Below, one piece after another: positions 1 to 10,955 of a stretch of DNA of 64,000 bases. This DNA is from Azolla caroliniana. Taxonomy: Eukaryota; Polypodiophyta. The translations under genes were made by a program, and so were the position numbers. The stretch is from contig JBHGNT010000007.1 in the NCBI GenBank assembly GCA_043228905.1, forward strand, positions 19,220,001 through 19,284,000, written 5' to 3'. Position 1 is the stretch's first letter. Every line of letters begins with the position of its first letter. A model generated the notes under the pieces. That model was not told the origin of the DNA. It made no database searches and saw only the letters and a program-made list of their open reading frames with translations.

Positions 1-1100
1 GATTATGTAATTAACCAGAAGTGAAAGCCACAAGACAAATTTTTTTGGGTTACATAAATATGTCAAACCTAGCAAAATGCTTATATATGTAATGGGAAAT
101 TTCAGCAAAGTATGTTTCCTTGATTGAAGTTAAAAGGGTTTCCAAGGCAAGATATAATTTTTTTTTGAGAAATTGGTGTTTTGCTAAGTATTAGATTTCA
201 TGATTAATTAGTTTCTAGTTACAAAGTGGGTATGTTGTAGTTGAGATAGTTAAGGAAGCTCAACATATGCTGATTGGAAGGTAATTAGGTCATTAGTTTG
301 TGAAGGATGCATCGGTATGTAACTGGAACAATTCATCGACGAACCCTATAGTATTAGGTATGCACATCGATCAACGAAGCCTATAGTATTAGGTCTACGC
401 ATCTATGAAGCCTATAGTATTAGGTCTATGGTTGTAGACTCTCGAATGTCTCGGAAAGGACTGTATCTAGCTAGGTATTCTTGTTAGCAATACCTAGCTG
501 TAGTATCGGGTCAACTTAGTGTGAAATGCTACGGAAAGTTCTTGACTACCTTGTCTTATTGGCATGGTCTTGTGTCTTCATGAATTATTAACTTAGTGTA
601 GGGGATGCCATGCTAAAAGGCTTATTGATTGTGCTATGGAGGAATTGTTATCTTATTGTGCAGGGTATCACAATCATGAGCTAAATAATCGTTAAGTTCC
701 TCTTTTAAGTTTCTTTGAAGGTCATATCAAACTAGTAGCCTATACTATCAAATCCTTGAGCTTGATATGATCCTTGAAAGCATTACTTGCCAAACCGACT
801 GATCTATAGTAAAAAATTGAAATTTAGTGTATTACTATAGGGTTGAGTGTTCAAATTGAAAGCATTAGTGTAGGGTTGATCTATGAACCCTATAGTGAGA
901 AAATTTTCCATTTGAAATTGAAAGCTTAATTTTGTTATCTTAAATGTTGGCATAGTTCTTTTCGTTGGGTCAATTACTTTCGCAATGAAATAGTGGCTAA
1001 CAACACTAGAAGTGTAGTCATAGATAAATACCGATTGAAATCTTTAGTTTGAGCAATAAAACTGGAATCAGCACATTTTATTAGAAATCCCATCAAACTT
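1..1100. other. AT-rich intergenic DNA, no gene seen
   Basis: No open frame here looks like a known protein and I see no RNA gene. The only structure is a small tandem repeat at 336-431, with a fainter echo of its core near 870-898. Confidence 0.6.
336..431. repeat. Minisatellite, about three units of 29-35 bp
   Basis: Three consecutive units share the core CCTATAGTATTAGGT followed by a variable stretch. A related phrase (GAACCCTATAGTGAG) recurs near 885. The units differ by several substitutions, so the array is old. Confidence 0.75.
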
Positions 1101-1699
1101 ACAATATTCCTCGTGGCACATTGTTAATTGTGTGGGCACGAAGGTTTCCTTTTGGTTTATTTAAAATTCTAGCACCATTTCAAAGTCAATCAATCAATCA
1201 ATCCAACGGTCAAAGGCACATTGCAATTTGTAATTGTTTAAACAAATGTCTTTTCGAGAAATGTCAACCATGCTTTTCAAATACATATAATATATATCTT
1301 GATTTCTTCAAATTGGACTAGCTACTTTGTGATGAAAATGTGCGATAACACCTTAACTATTGACTTGGCTTATTTAATTCATTTCTTCCCTGTGCTCGAG
1401 GAAACGGGAGCCCTCTTCACCTCACATGCATTGAAATCTGAATCCTATTTTAAAAAGGAACAATCTCCAATGGCAATGAGCACATTTATCTTCACGACCT
1501 GTTATGAATATTGTCACTTCTTCCTGATGATCTCAAGCATGAAACGGAAACTGCGCCCGAGTCAACATTGGTTCACTCTCTCTTTAGCGTTGTCTTTTAT
1601 TTTTCGTTTTCAAACCAGTGAACAATATAAAATGAATTCGTAAAGCCGTTTGTTTATGAGCAATCTATCACTTAACAATAGCTCCATAACTTTAGACTA

Positions 1700-4600
1700 A
1701 AGAACCATTGCGTATAAACATGATGTTTTTCTTTTTACATTGTGCTTTTTGTAAATAATATGACATCTTGTTACATCCAATTTCCTTTCATGTCTCCTCA
1801 ATTGAAAGTTTTGTCAATATTACAATGTCGACATGAGTTATGGAATCTCACCCGGTGAATGTTTTTCCTAATACCTCATCCTTACATATTGTTTTGGAAT
1901 TTTCGTAAACATTTCAATCCATATTCACATTTCTAATATTTTTGTGTCAACTTCTTTGTTTATCCATTCGTATCCACAAATATGTTTCTAGTTTCTTACA
2001 TCTATTCATTTGTTGCCACACACATAGGCATAGACTAGTCTATATAGGACATGGAAGTAAAAACAAACCCTACATGGCATCGTATTTCCACTCTCTTGAA
2101 AATGGTTTCGAATTATTTATCCACTTGAGCGTTCTCGCAGTTTTGCCCCACAGAATACATTCACAAAAAGATGGAAGCTAATGAGTACACATTTTGAAAT
2201 AGAGTGTCAACCATGTTTCAGCCTTTCTAGGCTATTATTAGTCTTCAATTGATACTCTCTAGTGGATTGCCACATGCGACTTTCTACTAGAAATTTCATG
2301 CCCCATCATATTTTTTGCCTTTATTGAGCCCCATCCTTACCCTTGAATGCCATTGACTTCAAGCTAATGGTTCATCATTATTGTTAAGATTCCAGATCTT
2401 TTTACTATGAGATTTTCATAGTTTTTTTGGATTTACGCCTCAAGAGAATAGAGTTAACTGTTGCTAATGGTTTCCTCCTTTTCCTTGAAAGTGATAGAGC
2501 CAGAGCATTTATTTTCAATGCACAAGCTATTCATCAACAAATGTCAAAGGTCAAAACCAATGTGTGGATATTGTCTTATGTTGCATTTCTATCTAGATTA
2601 TGAAATAGGAGTATTTACATTATCAAGATAATGGAAGAATTCTTGAAGTAGTTTTAAATCTTGCAATATGTTAAATATTTAGCACAAAAAATGAAAATAG
2701 GAAGCACCTTTAGAGGAGACAATTCGAGTCCCAACCATGACCATCAAAGAAAGTTTTTTTGAGGATATATAATATAAGAGAAGGGCGACAACTCACCATA
2801 GTTGTGCACACTTTGTTTTGTTCAAGCACCTTACGCAAAGTTGTTCCATAGCACTTAGATTGCTCATTGGCAAGTCAAGAAGCTTTGCTTAAGACAAAAA
2901 ACCACTGAATGTTGGAGTTTTGGGGGAATATGATAGCCAACATTTTTCTAAACTCTTGATGGTCAATGTGCCATTTTCAGTAAAGACAATGCAAAACTAA
3001 AAAGTTGTTTGAAGAACTTAGTTAGAGTAATAAGACTTTTAGTAGTCCATAGGTATATCTTGCTATCATTCAAGGATTGTGCTATACCATATCTATTACC
3101 TTGAGTGATGCACTACACCCTATCATATGAAATTGTGGTGGAAGTTGGTGATTATGGTCAAATTCTTCTTGATGAGTTTCTCAGGCAAGGCAAACCATCT
3201 TGCGTTAGAGTGATAAAACTTTTAGTAGTCCATAGGTATATCTTGCTCTCATTCAAGGGTTGAGCTATACCTACTACCTTGAGTTATGCACTACACCCTA
3301 TCATATGAAATTGTGGTCGAAGTTGGTGATTATGGTCAAATTCTTCTTGATGAGTTTCTCATGCAAGGCAATCCATCTTGAGTTGGAGTTGGGCAAGGTC
3401 ATTCGGTCTCTCTACTTTATTGTTAAGATTTCTAAGATGGTCTTTGGGCCTAATCTCTTTTTTTACCGGTGATGCCTAGGATCCCCACACTATAAGATAA
3501 ACTTATTAGTTCAACATGAATGAAATGTTTCTTAATCTACGTAAACACTTGTTGTTTGTAAACTATAGCCATTGTTTGGAAGCTTCCATGAGCACTTCAA
3601 TTCACATTTAAACTTCCAAGATTTCCATTTATTACTTGCTCTTCTTATTCATTCAATTTGTTAATTTATATATTAATCCACCCATGCTCACATCTCCGTG
3701 GTCGACATGAGATGGAAGGAACATAGCTCCTCCATGTCGTGACATTTTGACCCAACTCCTCAAATTTGTTCCAAATGGCTCTCTAGATAAATGTTTACAA
3801 GATAATATAACTTTCTCTTTCCTCAACATACATTTACGTAAGGGAGAAATTAAAATTGCATACTTTAATGAAACTGCCAAGCAATGACATGTGATTTCGA
3901 GCTTCGTAGTTAGTAGTTTCATTCACTTCTTTCCCACTCTCCAAATTGTTGCAACTTGCATGCAAATCTTCGCCAAGAATTTCACCCTCTTTTGCTCTCA
4001 CGTTTTCTACAACCCATGATTCCCATTGTTACTCCCCAATTTTGTTGACTTCATCATTATTGTCAAGATTTTATTTTATTTTGGACTAGAAGATTTCAAT
4101 GTTATTCCATTTTATCTTCAAATTTAGTTGATGTCAATTGTATCCTCCTTTTCCTTGAACATGATAAAGACATGCAACTTATTCAATCTTAGCCCGTTCT
4201 TTGGCACATTCCCCCGTCACAGTTCCCACGTCCTCGCATCTTTATGTAGAACTACCCTTACGTGGATACCATTGACTTTATGTGAATAACTCCTCAATGA
4301 TGCTCATTATTACTGTTGAGAGACATGATTTTCTTTTGTTTTCATTTTATTAATTTACCTTCAAACAACATCGACGTCAATGGTATCTTCTTTTTTGTTG
4401 AAAGTGATAGAGAATTGAGACACAACATTATTAAATCCTTAAAGTATCGTGTGGTGTATTCCCAAGGTCAAACCATGTTTCCATGTGTGCAAGCGTGCAT
4501 TTTCTTTTTCATTGGTTTTCTTACCTCAGGCTTGAATCACACTCATTCACTTGCATTGCTCTACAAGATAATGCCAGTGAGCTTTCATATTGGGGGTCGA
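1700..4600. repeat. Degenerate duplicated intergenic segment
   Basis: Blocks of similar sequence recur in the same order at about 2340-2500, 4040-4170 and 4265-4415. Each has a phrase on CATTGACTT, then CATCATTATTGTTAAGATT, then a TCCTCCTTTTCCTTGAA-like block with GTGATAGAG. Upstream stretches at about 1860-1980 and 3520-3650 also look related. There is no coding capacity. This is probably an old segmental duplication or remains of an unidentified repeat. Confidence 0.5.
3021..3384. repeat. Tandem duplication, two ~183-bp units
   Basis: Unit 1 (3021-3203) and unit 2 (3204-3384) match nearly end to end. Both contain CTTTTAGTAGTCCATAGGTA, then GCACTACACCCTATCATATG, then GGTGATTATGGTCAAATTCT. 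They differ by scattered substitutions and a few small indels, so this is a relatively recent head-to-tail duplication. It has no protein significance. Confidence 0.9.
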
Positions 4601-4928
4601 TAATGCTTGTACAAACATACATGAAATGAAATTGATGGTCATCTTGAGTTGTCTGTTGCCATTCCTTGCCATTTTAGATGAGTTGGAGCTGAAATTTGAA
4701 CCCACAATGTTGGATATTTTAAAACCTGAATTTGTCTAAATTTACAAGCATAGTATGCTAAGGAATGGGCATTTATTAAAACTACATAGAATAGAGGCAT
4801 ACTTCGAATGCCTCTGAAATCTTGTCATGTATCAAACTCATTAAATATTTATGCATAATCATACAGGAGGCACATTAAACACATTTGTCATTGACAAAGT
4901 AAAAACCCTTTCTTGTCAATGTTTGTGG

Positions 4929-4930
<2 letters not shown>

Positions 4931-5023
<93 letters not shown>
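4931..5023. repeat. Compound (CT)n(CA)n microsatellite
   Basis: About 24 CT units run directly into about 22 CA units without interruption. The open frames on both strands here are low-complexity artefacts. Confidence 0.97.
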
Positions 5024-5025
<2 letters not shown>

Positions 5026-5717
5026 GCTTGAAACCCACAAAGAGAGCAAATGAGTGATTCGTCGTGAAGGTCAAGGGATCATTAAGGACTTGCAAAATTC
5101 CAAACCATTGGCCTTCATTCCCTTTGCACATTTTCACTCTCTTGGATTTACTCTAGTTTTTCATTGTTTATGTTTTTGAACCCCTACTTATTTTATGATA
5201 GTTTGAAAACTATTGCACACTTGTTTTGGTTTATAGTCATGTTCATGGCCTTTCCCTAGCTGTGTATGTTGTTATTGGTCCTTGGGCCATAGTTGACTTA
5301 TAAAGATGATTACAAATTCCATCCACCCATCTATTTTAGGTTGGTGATAGTGTCATTGAATCTTTTGAAGACATTAAACAATTATGTCGATTTCCTTTAC
5401 TAGTGACATGAAAAATTAATATTGCTTAACACCTCATCTTTATGGTTGAAAATTCCTCAAACTAAAATATTTGGAATTGCTAAAGAAACCAAATCTTCAT
5501 GAATTATGATTAAATCATGCTTTACCATGTGTTGAATATCATTCAAAGACTTGCCAACACATATTTGATTGGAAGGGGCAAAATGAAGACACATGTCAAA
5601 GTGAGAGCTTAGACTTTTGTACGATATTTAAAGAGGTTAGGGAATGTGCATAGCTGATTGCATGTAAAGTACAAAAATGGAAAAGATAAAGTTGGAGTAG
5701 ACTATTTGTATCGGGGC
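5024..5717. other. AT-rich intergenic DNA, nothing recognised
   Basis: No gene or clear repeat was recognised between the microsatellite and the inverted-repeat element starting near 5718. Confidence 0.5.
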
Positions 5718-6651
5718 CATAGTATGAACCATATGTACCATACGTGCATTCGCATTCGAGTATGGTAAACACCCTCATAGTATGGTAAATACCATACGGT
5801 TGTATTCATTATTTACTATAAGGTAAATATTTTTTTAAGGTAAAAAAGTAAGAATTATTATTTTTTAAAAGTAAAAAAAAAACTTAAGTATGTTTTCATA
5901 AGATAAACATTGTTTGCAAATGTATGAAAACGAATGTTTGAACAGAAGAATGCGAATATTACGTTCTATGATCGGGGCCATGACCTATAGGTAAGCCATA
6001 TGATTTAATTAAACTTAATAGAGCTTAAAACAAGCACAATAAAGTAAGAAATCACCAAGACATCAAAGCTTCAATTAATCCACTCTAATAAGAAGAGATT
6101 CGGTTGTAAGGCTTGGGTTATGTAATGACATGATTAAGGATATAGAGAATTTCTTATACTAGCTAAATGAGAGAATGAGGAATCTTTAGTAGCAATTTTA
6201 TTATCTCATATTTTGCTTTATGATTATATTATTACATTTGTGTCCTTTCTAGTTAAGTATAAAGGTTTATACATTACCTTTGTACCCATTTAAAACTTAG
6301 GTATTTCCCAACATATGTAGGAAGCTTTTATATCTCCAAAGTATCACATTTGGCACGCTATGTCCAATTGAACATCCACCTCAACTTTTTTTTATCTCTA
6401 GACTACATGGAATGGTGTTTGTGGAGAGATTCATAGAACCTAGCAAAATCTTCATCGTGGTCACAATGGCATTTGAAGATGAAATCGTAAAGGAGGTGGA
6501 GGAAGTTAAGGGGAGTTAGAGGAACTTTAAAAAGATGACATGTGGTTGTGATGTGGGAAGCTCACACGAGGAAATGTATTAGATGTAAATTATATGAAAG
6601 ATTAAATACTAGAAGTCGATGAATTAAGATGAAATCCAAGACAATAATAAT

Positions 6652-6712
6652 AATAACTCAATTGGTAAGAGCTTAGTCTTAGAATGAAATGTTAAGGGTT
6701 TGAGTCTTTTTT
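6652..6712 (+). mobile_element. tRNA-derived SINE-like head
   Basis: An A-box-like AACTCAATTGGTAAGAGC is followed about 35 bp later by a B-box-like GGGTTTGAGTCTT. Spacing and sequences fit an RNA polymerase III promoter decayed from a tRNA. The segment cannot form a full tRNA cloverleaf, so it is a SINE head and not a tRNA gene. Confidence 0.5.
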
Positions 6713-6801
6713 GTTTAAACCATGAGAACATCATGTGGACTTCAATGGGTCAAATGGATTTTGCTCATACCAAGTGCCTAAGAGAGATAAGTAAATATGC
6801 A

Positions 6802-7019
6802 TGCCAAAAGAAGTAGTACTATTATTTGCATGAAGAGCTTGAGAGGCCTATAAAAGGGAGAAGAAGCTCATTATGTGGGACCAAAATTTTGTATTAGGCA
6901 GAATATGGTGATTAGCATTTTGCATGCCAAAAGTAATACTACTTTTATTTGCATGAAGAGCTTGAGAGACCTATAAAACGGAGAAGAAGCTCATTATTTG
7001 GGATCAGAATTTTGTACGA
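6802..7019. repeat. Tandem duplication, ~121-bp period
   Basis: Two copies begin CATGCCAAAAG. Each continues with TTTGCATGAAGAGCTTGAGA, a TATA-like CCTATAAAA, then AGAAGAAGCTCATTAT and AATTTTGTA. They start at 6802 and 6923. Confidence 0.85.
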
Positions 7020-7439
7020 GGGCATAACGAAGTCAGCGCTCGCAGGCCTGCTAAACTAAAACTTGAGGATCTCTTGAAGCTCCGCTTTTTCCTTTAATTT
7101 TCTTAACATTATTATCAATTTGTCGCCAAGCCAAATTGATAATAAAGTTAAGTCCTACCTCGTTGTATCTAAATTAGTTTCTTGACCATTTGATATTTAT
7201 ATAAAATTATGTCTAGTAAATCTGTTATCTAGTGCATAGCACGCAACATACATTCTTTTTCATACGTTTGCAAATGAATGAGTATGCTATGAAAACATAC
7301 TTATGTTTTTTTAATGTTTTTTACCTTATAATAAATAATGAATACAAAAGTATGGTATTTACCATACTTCGAATGTGTTTACCATACTCGAATGATTGAA
7401 ACATGCTCGAATGTGAATGCATGCATGGTTCATACTATG

Positions 7440-8130
7440 ATCTAGTGCTATTTGTAATTGAACAAGGATCTTGACAAAAAAATTGGCCTAAAATTCAGAG
7501 TACGGTGCATGGAGTAACACAATTTTGGATTTTATGGAGAACCACCCTTTATTATGTGGGAATGGTTAATGGCTGATGGAAAGGGATACTTTAGGGTTTT
7601 CAACATGTATAAATGGGGAATAACTCAAATGTAACTTAGGCCTTTGGATGCCCTAACTTAGGTTTACCTTTTGATCCTCATTTGCTCCCCTTTACATCCA
7701 CAAAGAGCCACGAGATGTACATTATTCTTATTTAGCGATTATCTACTTAATTGAGACACCTCTTATGTTTATTGTATAATGATGATTTTTTTTATTGAGA
7801 CAAACATATATTCTTAATTAGTGTAGTGGTTAAGTGTATATTAATTTATATTAAGCCTTAAAAAGCCTTTGAGGCTTCCATAGTTGCATGAAATGGAGAG
7901 GTAAGTGCTTTTATGTGTTGATGTATAATGTGGTCTTTGCCATTGAGGAGTGACATCCCCCAATCCCTCGATTAGCTTGCCCAGAGGAAGACGACCCTCA
8001 AGACTCGGTAATGATCCTTAGAAGTGTAACCACAGTGTCATGATGTGGCATGTGCAAAGGGAGAAAAATACCTAACATCCAAGTTATATAATAGGTTAAT
8101 GTTTTATTGAAACAATTGAACAGAATTAGG
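7440..8130. other. AT-rich intergenic DNA, nothing recognised
   Basis: No gene or clear repeat was recognised between the inverted-repeat element and the SINE-like head at 8141. Confidence 0.5.
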
Positions 8131-8140
8131 AGAAATGAAG

Positions 8141-8225
8141 ATAACTCAAGTGACAAGAACTAGCTATTTGAATGATAATGTATTGGGTTTGAATCTCGAT
8201 AGGGGTAAGAGAGGGGGAACATTGA
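8141..8225 (+). mobile_element. tRNA-derived SINE-like head
   Basis: An A-box-like AACTCAAGTGACAAGAAC and a B-box-like GGGTTTGAATCTCG are separated by about 33 bp. A short body follows with GGGGTAAGAGAGGGGGAAC. The layout resembles the copy at 6652 and plant tRNA-derived SINEs in general. Confidence 0.5.
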
Positions 8226-8478
8226 CCTACAATACACAGATATATGGACAAGGTATACTGTAAAAACGAAATGGAAGATAATTTTTTTGCATGAGTGCTA
8301 CATGAAGTTATTATTTTGGTAAGTGGGCACTTGAAACCTCTAAAAGGAGGATGGATTATCATGAGATAGGGAGTCAAGAGGGCGTGTGAGAGACCTATGA
8401 TAACAAAAGGTAACGTGGTCGTTGATCGTAAACTTGCTACACCAAAACTCAAGGATCTCTCCATATCATTATTTTTAC

Positions 8479-8507
8479 TTATATATATATATATATATAT
8501 ATATATT
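8479..8507. repeat. (AT)n microsatellite
   Basis: About 14 uninterrupted AT units. Confidence 0.95.
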
Positions 8508-9123
8508 ATCATCCCAATCTCCCCCGTACGAATTTATGGGGTTGATCGTTATATAATTGATAATATAAAACTTGAAATACTTTGATTTCAATGAATCTGA
8601 AATAAAATTTGTAATTGTGTCTTTTATGATTCGTGATTGAATGAGGATCCCACAGAAATTCTGAATACAAAATTGAAGCATTGAGTGTTGATTAACACAT
8701 GAAGTCATGTTAACTTCACAAGAGATGACATTTGGTTTTGTAAGCAGATGTTAGAGGATTTCACAGGGATTGCAATAAAAGTTTTGGATCACCAATCAAA
8801 GTTCCCAAGAAGAAGTTACAAGCAAAAGAAAATTTATAAATTGAATCCTTGACATCAAATCTCGAGAAACCCGATGTCTAGTTGATCAAGTGACGTTGGT
8901 GCTTACAAGGGACAAAGAGGACAAATCAATCTCTTCAAGGAAAGGAATCCATGAAGGTGTGAAACCTTCATGGAATTAAATCCATGAAGGTCCCTTTAGG
9001 AAAATCCTTCAATCACTCAGTGATGGATGTGAAGATTGACATTGGCTCGTTCTAGACACCTTGGTAAGAGAAGGATAGGCGCATATAAAAGGGGGAAAGC
9101 ATGATGCATGCTAAGAGAGGAGG

Positions 9124-9249
9124 TTACTATTTTTATTTACAAGATGAGCTCTAGGAAGCAAGACGTTACTATTTTTATTTACAAGAAGATCTCTAGGAAG
9201 CAAAATATTACTATTTTTATTTATACGATTAGCTCTAGGAAGCAAGACA
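9124..9249. repeat. 42-bp minisatellite, three units
   Basis: Three units each begin TTACTATTTTTATTTA and end with CTCTAGGAAGCAA. Because 42 is a multiple of three, an open frame runs through all units as a 14-residue repeat (TIFIYKMSSRKQD-like). That is a by-product of the period and not evidence of a gene. Confidence 0.9.
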
Positions 9250-9682
9250 CTAATATTCGGGAATCTAATTTGTCACAAGGAGGAAGTGTTGTCGAAAATT
9301 CGTTTGAGCCTGGGATAGTGAAATCAAGAGAGCATGCAAGACCAATAATGATGTGGTTGTTGTCTATCGGGCCGTTGCACTAAAACTTGAGGATTTTCTC
9401 CCAAATATTTTCTCCTTAATCTTATAATAGATCTATCTTACCAATTTCTATTATATGCATTCCATGTAATGGAGTTGAGATTTCAACTCGTTTGTATTTT
9501 ACCTATTGCTATTTTAATTATGTGGTAATCCTGTAGCGTTCGTATGATTCATAATCGATCGAGGGTCGTTATTGTAATCTTTTCTTGAAAAATATAAGCA
9601 CGATGTGGAAGTCACACGAAATTGCTTTAATTCGACAGGAAACATGCCTTGGAGCTTCGTATCAAAGGGCTTGCAATGCTGG

Positions 9683-9836
9683 CTTAAAGGGGTCTTTTTT
9701 TTTTTCCAAAAAAATACTGCTTCGCATTAGTTAGCAAACAAAATTACATCATAGAACTCTCAAATTTCCTCTCAACAGCCCTCACTCTGGCCTTCCCACC
9801 AAAGCGGACATAGTCCCCACTTAAAGGGGTCTTTGT
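9683..9836 (-). mobile_element. Retroposed 3' cDNA end with poly(A) and 15-bp target duplications
   Basis: A 124-bp insert (9698-9821) is flanked by identical 15-bp direct repeats CTTAAAGGGGTCTTT (9683-9697 and 9822-9836). On the - strand it ends in a run of A interrupted by a few bases, which is the signature of LINE-driven retroposition. Read on the - strand, one frame starts DYVRFGGKARVRAV, continues to 23 codons and stops at TAA about 45 bp before the A run. This would be the 5'-truncated last codons plus 3' UTR of some mRNA. I cannot name the parent gene. It could instead be the tail of a LINE or SINE. Confidence 0.72.
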
Positions 9837-10170
9837 GAAGATCACTATGAAAGTTTTGGAATTCAAAATTGAAGTCTAAGTGATTAGGGTTGGGAATTAA
9901 ATAGCCAAAATATAATCATTCTACTCTTACATATATGTCAAACCTCTTTTATAAGAAGAAGTGGTGTGTTATTTATCTCTTAATCTTATTTGTCTACTCA
10001 CTTCTATTAAGAGAGAGAGAGTGTGTGTGTGTGTGTAAGCACTAATAAGTAGGATTAGTAAGCTAGCAATAGGGTTTATGTCATTTTGGATCCTTGGTCT
10101 AACGATATCAACAGTAGAGAGAACTCCATTGATCTATAGATGTGTTTGTGTCGTGCACATGGAAACCACA
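9837..10170. other. AT-rich DNA with a (GA)n(GT)n tract
   Basis: The stretch includes the compound microsatellite at 10011-10036. Otherwise it may be decayed LTR sequence, because a primer-binding-site-like motif follows at 10179. Confidence 0.4.
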
Positions 10171-10178
10171 CATCTGTT

Positions 10179-10196
10179 TGGTGTCGTTGCCAGGGA
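10179..10196 (+). other. Decayed retrotransposon primer-binding site
   Basis: TGGTGTCGTTGCCAGGGA differs from the TGGCGCCGTTGCCGGGGA motif found just after the 5' LTR of many plant Ty3/gypsy elements at three positions. All three are the C-to-T or G-to-A changes expected from deamination of methylated cytosine. The comparison motif is from memory of plant LTR elements. If right, the upstream ~300 bp is the end of an old LTR. Confidence 0.45.
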
Positions 10197-10955
10197 TAAG
10201 ATTGACGCTTGAAGCTATTGGCGAGCTTCTAGTTAGCTCTAGGAGCAAGCTTAAGAAACCAACTAGAAGGTGAAGCTATTTTTCTATTTTTGTTGCGTTA
10301 AGTATGTTTAAGCACCATTAACATATTTTAAATTTTTTTTTTTTTAATGTTTTTTCACACAACCCCGCTCTCTTGAATGTTAGCTTACTAATCATCCGAT
10401 TTAACATGTTTATTGTTTTAGTTCCCCTTAGTTTTTTTCAAATTTAAATTATGTGGTCAGTGTTAATAATTTGGCACTAACCACCAAAAAGTTGAAACCC
10501 CATCATTGGCACCCTTTCGACTTCTGGCACCAAAAAACAGTTCAAATGAACAAATAGTCATTGAACAAGAGTGTTCGCCTCGTCGGAGACTTTGCCTCAC
10601 CCAAGCCTTTGCCTCAATTGAGTGTTCACCTCACTTGATCATTCACCTCTGCCGAGCTTTCAACTCTAACGAACATTTGATCCTAAAAAGATAAATTTCA
10701 AAACATGGTCGGAAATACTCAACCTTGGTCTGACCTTTTCAAATTTTGTGCAACACCACCAATAGACATGACACTCAAAATAACAATGCGCGACGGCCTA
10801 CACGTCAAATCCTGCTAAATATTACACAAGGTGGTTGACATCTGGAGTGGTCCTAGATAGAAATATCAACAACCACCTTTGAAGCAACACACCTCCCGAG
10901 GTCACACTAAAGCATCGGGGCTCACTAACGGACCAAAAAAGTCAAGAAAAGGATA

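Larger units (their letters stand above)
5718..7439. mobile_element. Element with ~210-240-bp terminal inverted repeats
   Basis: The left arm (about 5718-5955) and the right arm (about 7232-7439, inverted) match over most of their length. Both start with CATAGTATGAACCAT. Both then contain CATTCGAG-, GAGTATGGTAAACAC- and AGTATGGTAAATACCATAC-type blocks, TGTATTCATTATTTA, AAGTATGTTTTCATA and TTTGCAAA with GTATGAAAA. The 1.3-kb centre has no transposase-like frame, so this is a non-autonomous DNA-transposon or foldback type. I see no convincing target-site duplication at these ends. The centre carries a SINE-like head and a tandem duplication. Confidence 0.7.
6840..9420 (+). repeat. Three copies of an unclassified repeat tail
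   Basis: Segments ending near 7095, 8470 and 9415 share a tail on the theme CTAAAACTTGAGGATCTCT. In two copies it is preceded by related blocks (AGAGGGCGTGTGAGAGACC at about 8379; AGAGAGCATGCAAGACC at about 9329). TATA-like motifs (TATAAAAGGG) lie upstream at about 6850 and 9085. The copies could be 3' parts of an LTR or another small element. I cannot assign a family. Confidence 0.45.

Noticed and set aside
336-431. CRISPR-like array of spaced repeats
   Set aside because: Only three diverged units with no unique equal-length spacers, and the genome is eukaryotic.
4851-5137. Open frames on both strands across the CT/CA tract
   Set aside because: They translate only the microsatellite (SLSLSL, THTHTH, CVCVCV) and have no other support.
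6652-8225. Possible tRNA genes at the A-box/B-box pairs
   Set aside because: Neither sequence can form an acceptor stem or an anticodon arm; they fit decayed SINE heads better.
9108-9383. A 91-codon frame with a 14-residue repeat
   Set aside because: The repeat is explained by a 42-bp minisatellite; there is no start context, homologue or splice support.
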